A stretch of DNA of 64,000 bases from Methanomassiliicoccaceae archaeon (lineage in GTDB: Archaea > Thermoplasmatota > Thermoplasmata > Methanomassiliicoccales > Methanomethylophilaceae): contig JAYFOZ010000001.1 of assembly GCA_034928305.1 (NCBI GenBank), positions 237,255-301,254 of the forward strand, given 5' to 3'. Within the stretch, counting starts at the first letter, position 1, and each line of letters opens with the position of its first letter. Under the pieces are notes generated by a model, which ran no database searches, was not told the DNA's origin, and was given only the letters and a program-made list of their open reading frames with translations. Made by a program: the position numbers and the translations under genes. Shown here in pieces: positions 60,303 to 64,000 of this stretch.

Positions 60303-61367
60303 TTAAAGCAGACCCTTTGCCTTGGCCAGCTCTGCATTGAGGACGGAACCTCCGGCACCGCCCCTGATCGTGTTGTGTGAAAGTACGAACGCCTTGTAAT
60401 AGCCGTTGCTCGACCTGAGCCTTCCGACGCTCACCGCCATGCCCTTTGCACGATCCGGCGTCCCAGCATACACATCGAATACCGGCTGAGGGCGGTTTTC
60501 TTCGCTCCTGACTATTATCGGCACGTCCGGCGCCGATGGAAGTCCCAGCATCTGAGGTTCTCCGCGGAATGCGGAGAGCACTTCGCCGAGCTCGGCCAGC
60601 GACGGTTCATCTCTTAGTGCCAATACCAAGGACTCGGTGTGTCCGTCCACCACGGGCACGCGGGCGCAGTTCGCCATTAACCTGATGTCAGCGAAGCGGA
60701 AGACGTTGCCGTCGAAGACACCGAGCATCTTGCAGAGCTCCGTCTCCATCTTCTCTTCCTCGCCCTTGATGAACGGAACGACATTGCCGACCGCGTCCAG
60801 CGACGGTACTCCGGGATATCCTGCCCCGGAAAGCGCCTGATATGTTGAAACGAAAACTTCTTCGAGCCCGTACTTGGCATAGATCGCCTTCAAAGGAAGG
60901 GCTATTCCAGTGGTCGAGCAGTTTGCGTTGGTGACTATGAAACCGCCGTTCTCCGAGTATGTCTTCTGCTCTTTCACAGACTGAAGGTGCTCCGGGTTGA
61001 CCTCAGGTATCAGTATAGGAACGTTGGGGTCCATCCTGTGTGCTCCGGCGTTGGTGAAAACGGCCACACCCGCTTCGGCGAGGGCAGACTCGGTGTGTCC
61101 CGCCAGCTCGCTGGGTATTCCGCTGAAGGCCACCCTGGTCGTGGCCGAGATCTTGTCGAGGTCCATGACCTCGATCTCTCTGTCGAGGGTCTCGTCTCTG
61201 AAGCTGTAGTCCCTTACCTTTAGGACGTCTCTGAGCTTTTTTCCTCCGGACCTTTCGGATGCATACAGCCCCTCTATCTCGAAGTAAGGGTGGTCTTCCA
61301 GCATCTGAACGAACCTCTGTCCGATCATCCCCGTTGCCCCGAGGACCGCGACGCGCGTCTTGTTCAT
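60303..61367 (-). CDS. asd: Aspartate-semialdehyde dehydrogenase
   Basis: Reduces aspartyl phosphate to the semialdehyde for threonine, methionine and lysine. The 354-residue archaeal/fungal-type enzyme starts VAVLGATGMIGQRFVQML, with catalytic Cys in VTNANCSTTGIALPL near 151, and ALSGAGYPGVPSLDA near 180; the His is in NCARVPVVDGHTESL near 240. It lies 33 bases upstream of hisG and may be cotranscribed with the his genes. Confidence 0.94.
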   Translation of the reverse strand: MNKTRVAVLGATGMIGQRFVQMLEDHPYFEIEGLYASERSGGKKLRDVLKVRDYSFRDETLDREIEVMDLDKISATTRVAFSGIPSELAGHTESALAEAGVAVFTNAGAHRMDPNVPILIPEVNPEHLQSVKEQKTYSENGGFIVTNANCSTTGIALPLKAIYAKYGLEEVFVSTYQALSGAGYPGVPSLDAVGNVVPFIKGEEEKMETELCKMLGVFDGNVFRFADIRLMANCARVPVVDGHTESLVLALRDEPSLAELGEVLSAFRGEPQMLGLPSAPDVPIIVRSEENRPQPVFDVYAGTPDRAKGMAVSVGRLRSSNGYYKAFVLSHNTIRGGAGGSVLNAELAKAKGLL

Positions 61368-61422
61368 ATGTATTGCTCTCCCTGGCTCATTCTGATTCCG
61401 ATGACGTATATAAAACCGCGCG

Positions 61423-61698
61423 TTATTTCTCGAAAAGGTGCTTCTGCCTATCCTTCGAGATACTTAGTATAACCTCGGCTATCTGTTTTGCCTCGCTCTC
61501 CGAAAGGCTCACTTCTTCGCAGAGCTCGTGATATCTCTGTATGACCTCGCGCTCTTTCTCGTTGTTCCAATAGCTCTGAGAGGATTTCTTCTTGGCCTTG
61601 GCCAGTTCGTCACTGATTTCCATACGCGTGGCGATAAGGTCGATTATCTCGGCATCAATGGCCGCTATCTGCTCCCTGAGCTCTTCGGTATCAGGCAT
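61423..61698 (-). CDS. aroQ: Chorismate mutase (AroQ type)
   Basis: Rearranges chorismate to prephenate for phenylalanine and tyrosine. The 91-residue all-helical protein has LREQIAAIDAEIIDLIATRM with the catalytic Arg region near 8 and 28, and AKAKKKSSQSYWNNEKEREVI. ATG 61698 is used; the upstream frame to 61911 overlaps the divergent gene and looks non-coding. It precedes asd by 55 bases. Confidence 0.88.
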   Translation of the reverse strand: MPDTEELREQIAAIDAEIIDLIATRMEISDELAKAKKKSSQSYWNNEKEREVIQRYHELCEEVSLSESEAKQIAEVILSISKDRQKHLFEK

Positions 61699-61814
61699 CT
61701 GAACCACCGAACCCCAGATACGGTTATTTGTATAAAACAACTGACGCCCGCATTCATTCTGTACCAATATTAAAATAAGACAATCAGATTCGGGTCGGAA
61801 AAGGAGTACTCGGA

Positions 61815-63815
61815 ATGGCATACGGATTGGGAATCGACACCGGCGGAACTTATACCGACGCGGCAGTAATGAATATCGAGACCGGGGAAGTTTTGGCGTC
61901 CCATAAATCACCGACTACCCATGAGGACCTCACAATCGGGATAAGGGGGTCCATAGAAGGGCTCAGCGACGAGATTCTGGCCAAGGTGGGCGTGGTATCT
62001 CTGTCTTCGACTTTGGCTACCAACTCGGTGGTCGAGGGAAAGGGTTGCCGCGTCGGACTCGTGGCCATCGGACACGATTTTAACAGCAAGTACCAAGCCG
62101 ACGAAGAGACGGTCATCGAAGGTAGGCACGACCTCTTGGGAAGAGAGACCGAACCTCTCGACGTATACGCAGCCGATAAATTCCTCCGAAGTATAAGGGG
62201 CAAGGTCGACGGTATCGCCATATCGGGATATCTGGGCATTCGCAATCCCGCGCATGAGCTGAAAGTCAGAAAGATGGCATACGAGATACTTGGCGTCCGT
62301 ACGGTATGCGGTCATGAGCTCTCGTCGACCTTGGGGTTCGATGACAGGACCACCACTTGTATCATGAACGCTCGGCTAATACCCGTTATCGACGAGCTCA
62401 TCGTGGCCATGAAACAGGTCATGGCTGAGAGAAACATCCTCGCTCCCCTGATGGTAGTGAAAGGAGACGGTTCAATGATGGGAGAGGCGGAGGCGTCCAT
62501 AAGGCCTATAGAGACGATACTTTCTGGCCCCGCGTCGAGCCTTATAGGCGCCAGGAAGCTGACCGGGATCGATGATGCCATCGTGGTGGACATAGGGGGA
62601 ACGACTACGGACATAGGGATCCTCAGAGGAGGTCGCCCGGATATAGTGGAATACGGAGCCATTCTTGGAGGCATGAGAACCCACGTCAAGGCCGCAGACA
62701 TATCGACCGTCGGCCTGGGAGGGGACAGTCATATCGTAGTCTTAGATTCCGGTATCAGAATATCGACGGTGCGTTGCGTCCCGCTATGCTTTGCGGCACG
62801 GAAATGGCCGGATATCACAGATGCTCTGCGTAAAATATCGACCAAAGGTCCGATGTTCCGCAGCGAGTTCGATGATGATGCCAGGAATTTTCAGGAGACA
62901 GATTTCTTCATCAGGCTCAAGAATAACAAGAACAACATAAAGCTGAGCGCTGAAGAGAATATGCTGATCGAATTCCTCAACAACGGACCGCGTACCCTCG
63001 GTCAGGCCTCCAGAGTTCTAAAGGTTCATCCGTTGCTGTTCAAGGTCAATGAAATTGAGAATATGGGCCTTGTGCAGAGGATAGGGCTGACCCCTACCGA
63101 TATATTGTGTGCCGACGGAAATTACAACGAGTTCGATCCGGAACCGGCAAAGCTCGCCATAAAACATTTCAGCATGGTATACGGCGTATCCGAAGAGAAG
63201 ATAATCTCCATTGTAAAAAAAATGCTCACAGAGAAGATGGCCACCGAGATAATGGGAAAGGTTTTGGACTCCGAAATAGGCTCGCGGGACATGGGTGCCG
63301 CGGGACAGCACCTTCTCAAGACAGCGGTATCCCTCGAACAGCGCAGGGACTACAGCTGCAGCATCAAACTGAACAAGCCGATCATCGGCATAGGTGCACC
63401 TGCCGGTGCGTACCTGCCCGAGGTGTCAAAACGCCTAGGCACAGACTTCATACTGCCCAAATATTCAGATGTGGGTAATGCGGTGGGAGCGGTCACAGGC
63501 GGCATAATCGAGCGCGAAGAGATACTCATAAAGCCCAACGTGGAAAACATGGTGGGCGATATTCCGTGCACCGTTTTCGCCAAGTTCGGGCGTTTCATAA
63601 TGGACAGCATATCCGAGGGGATAGAGTTCGCCAAGACCAGGGGCACAGAATACGTAAGGGAACTGGCACTTAGGGATGGAGCCGAAGACGTCGTCGTCAC
63701 CGATGATGTGAAGATCAGCAAGATACGTGCCAAGAACATGCCCAGCGAGTTCATCGTGATCGACGTAACGGTGACCGTCACGGCGGCAGGGAAGCCCAAG
63801 ATGTTCCAAGTATGA
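61815..63815 (+). CDS. Hydantoinase A/oxoprolinase-like ATPase-fold protein
   Basis: A 666-residue protein of the hydantoinase/oxoprolinase family (ASKHA ATPase fold). LGIDTGGTYTDAAVMN at the start is the phosphate-1 loop, VVDIGGTTTDIGILRGGRPD near 258 the phosphate-2 loop, and GAPAGAYLPEVSKRLG near 530 the adenosine site. No HyuB partner follows, so a 5-oxoprolinase complex is not indicated. In methanogens such single HyuA-like proteins have no agreed function. GGAG precedes the ATG (AAAAGGAGTACTCGG-ATG). Confidence 0.85.
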   Translation: MAYGLGIDTGGTYTDAAVMNIETGEVLASHKSPTTHEDLTIGIRGSIEGLSDEILAKVGVVSLSSTLATNSVVEGKGCRVGLVAIGHDFNSKYQADEETVIEGRHDLLGRETEPLDVYAADKFLRSIRGKVDGIAISGYLGIRNPAHELKVRKMAYEILGVRTVCGHELSSTLGFDDRTTTCIMNARLIPVIDELIVAMKQVMAERNILAPLMVVKGDGSMMGEAEASIRPIETILSGPASSLIGARKLTGIDDAIVVDIGGTTTDIGILRGGRPDIVEYGAILGGMRTHVKAADISTVGLGGDSHIVVLDSGIRISTVRCVPLCFAARKWPDITDALRKISTKGPMFRSEFDDDARNFQETDFFIRLKNNKNNIKLSAEENMLIEFLNNGPRTLGQASRVLKVHPLLFKVNEIENMGLVQRIGLTPTDILCADGNYNEFDPEPAKLAIKHFSMVYGVSEEKIISIVKKMLTEKMATEIMGKVLDSEIGSRDMGAAGQHLLKTAVSLEQRRDYSCSIKLNKPIIGIGAPAGAYLPEVSKRLGTDFILPKYSDVGNAVGAVTGGIIEREEILIKPNVENMVGDIPCTVFAKFGRFIMDSISEGIEFAKTRGTEYVRELALRDGAEDVVVTDDVKISKIRAKNMPSEFIVIDVTVTVTAAGKPKMFQV

Positions 63816-64000
63816 TCAGAGTACGTGGAACTCCTTCATACTGCGGACCTTGAGCTTCTCGCCGCGGCCGACCCTTATCGCGCCTACAGCTATATTTGCG
63901 CCCTGAACGGTGGTCATGAACGGGATCTCCAGTTCCACTGCCAGCCTGCGCATCGTATATCCGTCGCGCCTCGAACCGGATTTCATGGCCGGGGTGTTGA
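63816..64000 (-). CDS. carB: Carbamoyl-phosphate synthase large subunit, C-terminal end (partial)
   Basis: The final 60 codons of CarB, entering from the right edge. NTPAMKSGSRRDGYTMRRLA and IPFMTTVQGANIAVGAI are the hallmark of the MGS-like allosteric domain, and the protein ends KVRSMKEFHVL. It converges on the HyuA-like gene with no base between the two stops. It supplies carbamoyl phosphate to PyrB, encoded 48 kb away. Confidence 0.93.
   Translation of the reverse strand, partial: NTPAMKSGSRRDGYTMRRLAVELEIPFMTTVQGANIAVGAIRVGRGEKLKVRSMKEFHVL

Noticed and set aside
1-64000. CRISPR arrays, transposases, integrases and defence genes
   Set aside because: I looked for repeat-spacer periodicity and for recognisable proteins of these classes on both strands and found none.

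Overview
The window is archaeal. Euryarchaeal marker genes include RNA polymerase subunit Rpo11, diphthine synthase, Trm5, archaeosine synthase ArcS, an ATP-dependent DNA ligase, a Hef-type helicase, CobY in place of bacterial CobU, and four-subunit pyruvate:ferredoxin oxidoreductase. TATA boxes about 25-30 bp upstream of RNA genes fit this. Three traits point to a Thermoplasmata-related methanogen, best guess Methanomassiliicoccales: a lone 5S rRNA gene without 16S or 23S; complete avoidance of TAG as a stop (66 protein genes, by my count 22 TAA, 44 TGA, 0 TAG), as expected of a pyrrolysine-decoding lineage; and a DUF1638 gene plus heavy investment in corrinoid assembly. No methanogenesis gene is present, so the order-level assignment is inference.

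Layout. 0-6 kb: hisS, rnhA, a bacterial-type panD, an FecB/BtuF-type ABC importer, tRNA-Asp and a CBS/ParB-like fusion. 6-12 kb: ppsA divergent from porCDAB, a pyruvate node. 12-13 kb: a pair of unknown small membrane proteins and the orphan 5S gene. 13-16 kb: a pyrBI operon carrying a UPF0200 kinase-like protein, an 88-residue unknown and a DUF92 protein. 16-22 kb: arcS, a Sel1 protein, a DUF368 lipid-carrier flippase candidate, and amt-glnK behind three operator-like sites spaced exactly 30 bp. 22-24.5 kb: an AT-rich island with DUF1638 and a Cys-tipped MarR regulator, flanked by two diverged copies of one short sequence. 24.5-35 kb: tRNA-Gly, a 1241-residue TPR protein, then truD-rpo11-lig-hef and small redox/metal genes. 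35-43.5 kb: a candidate structured RNA, ferritin, ADP-forming acetyl-CoA synthetase, dphB-trm5, dcd and an ABC-2 exporter.

43.6-54 kb: the nucleotide-loop pathway of cobalamin (cobD, cbiB, cbiS, cobS, cobY on plus; cobT on minus), followed by a phosphoglycerate-mutase-like protein, hypF and an MTA-phosphorylase-type gene. 54-60.3 kb: a nearly complete histidine operon (hisG-C-H-A-regulator-B-F-IE-PHP phosphatase) with a Cys-rich HTH protein inside it. 60.3-64 kb: asd, chorismate mutase, a hydantoinase-A-like protein and the end of carB.

How it fits together: pyruvate is interconverted with acetyl-CoA (Por) and PEP (PpsA); ADP-forming acetyl-CoA synthetase links acetyl-CoA to acetate and ATP; PanD supplies beta-alanine for CoA; corrinoid salvage feeds B12-dependent enzymes. 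I found no transposase, integrase, CRISPR array or defence operon. The least explained items are the small membrane-protein pair (12.1-12.8 kb), the DUF1638/MarR island, the 35.1-35.3 kb RNA candidate, the regulator inside the his operon and the CobS extension.
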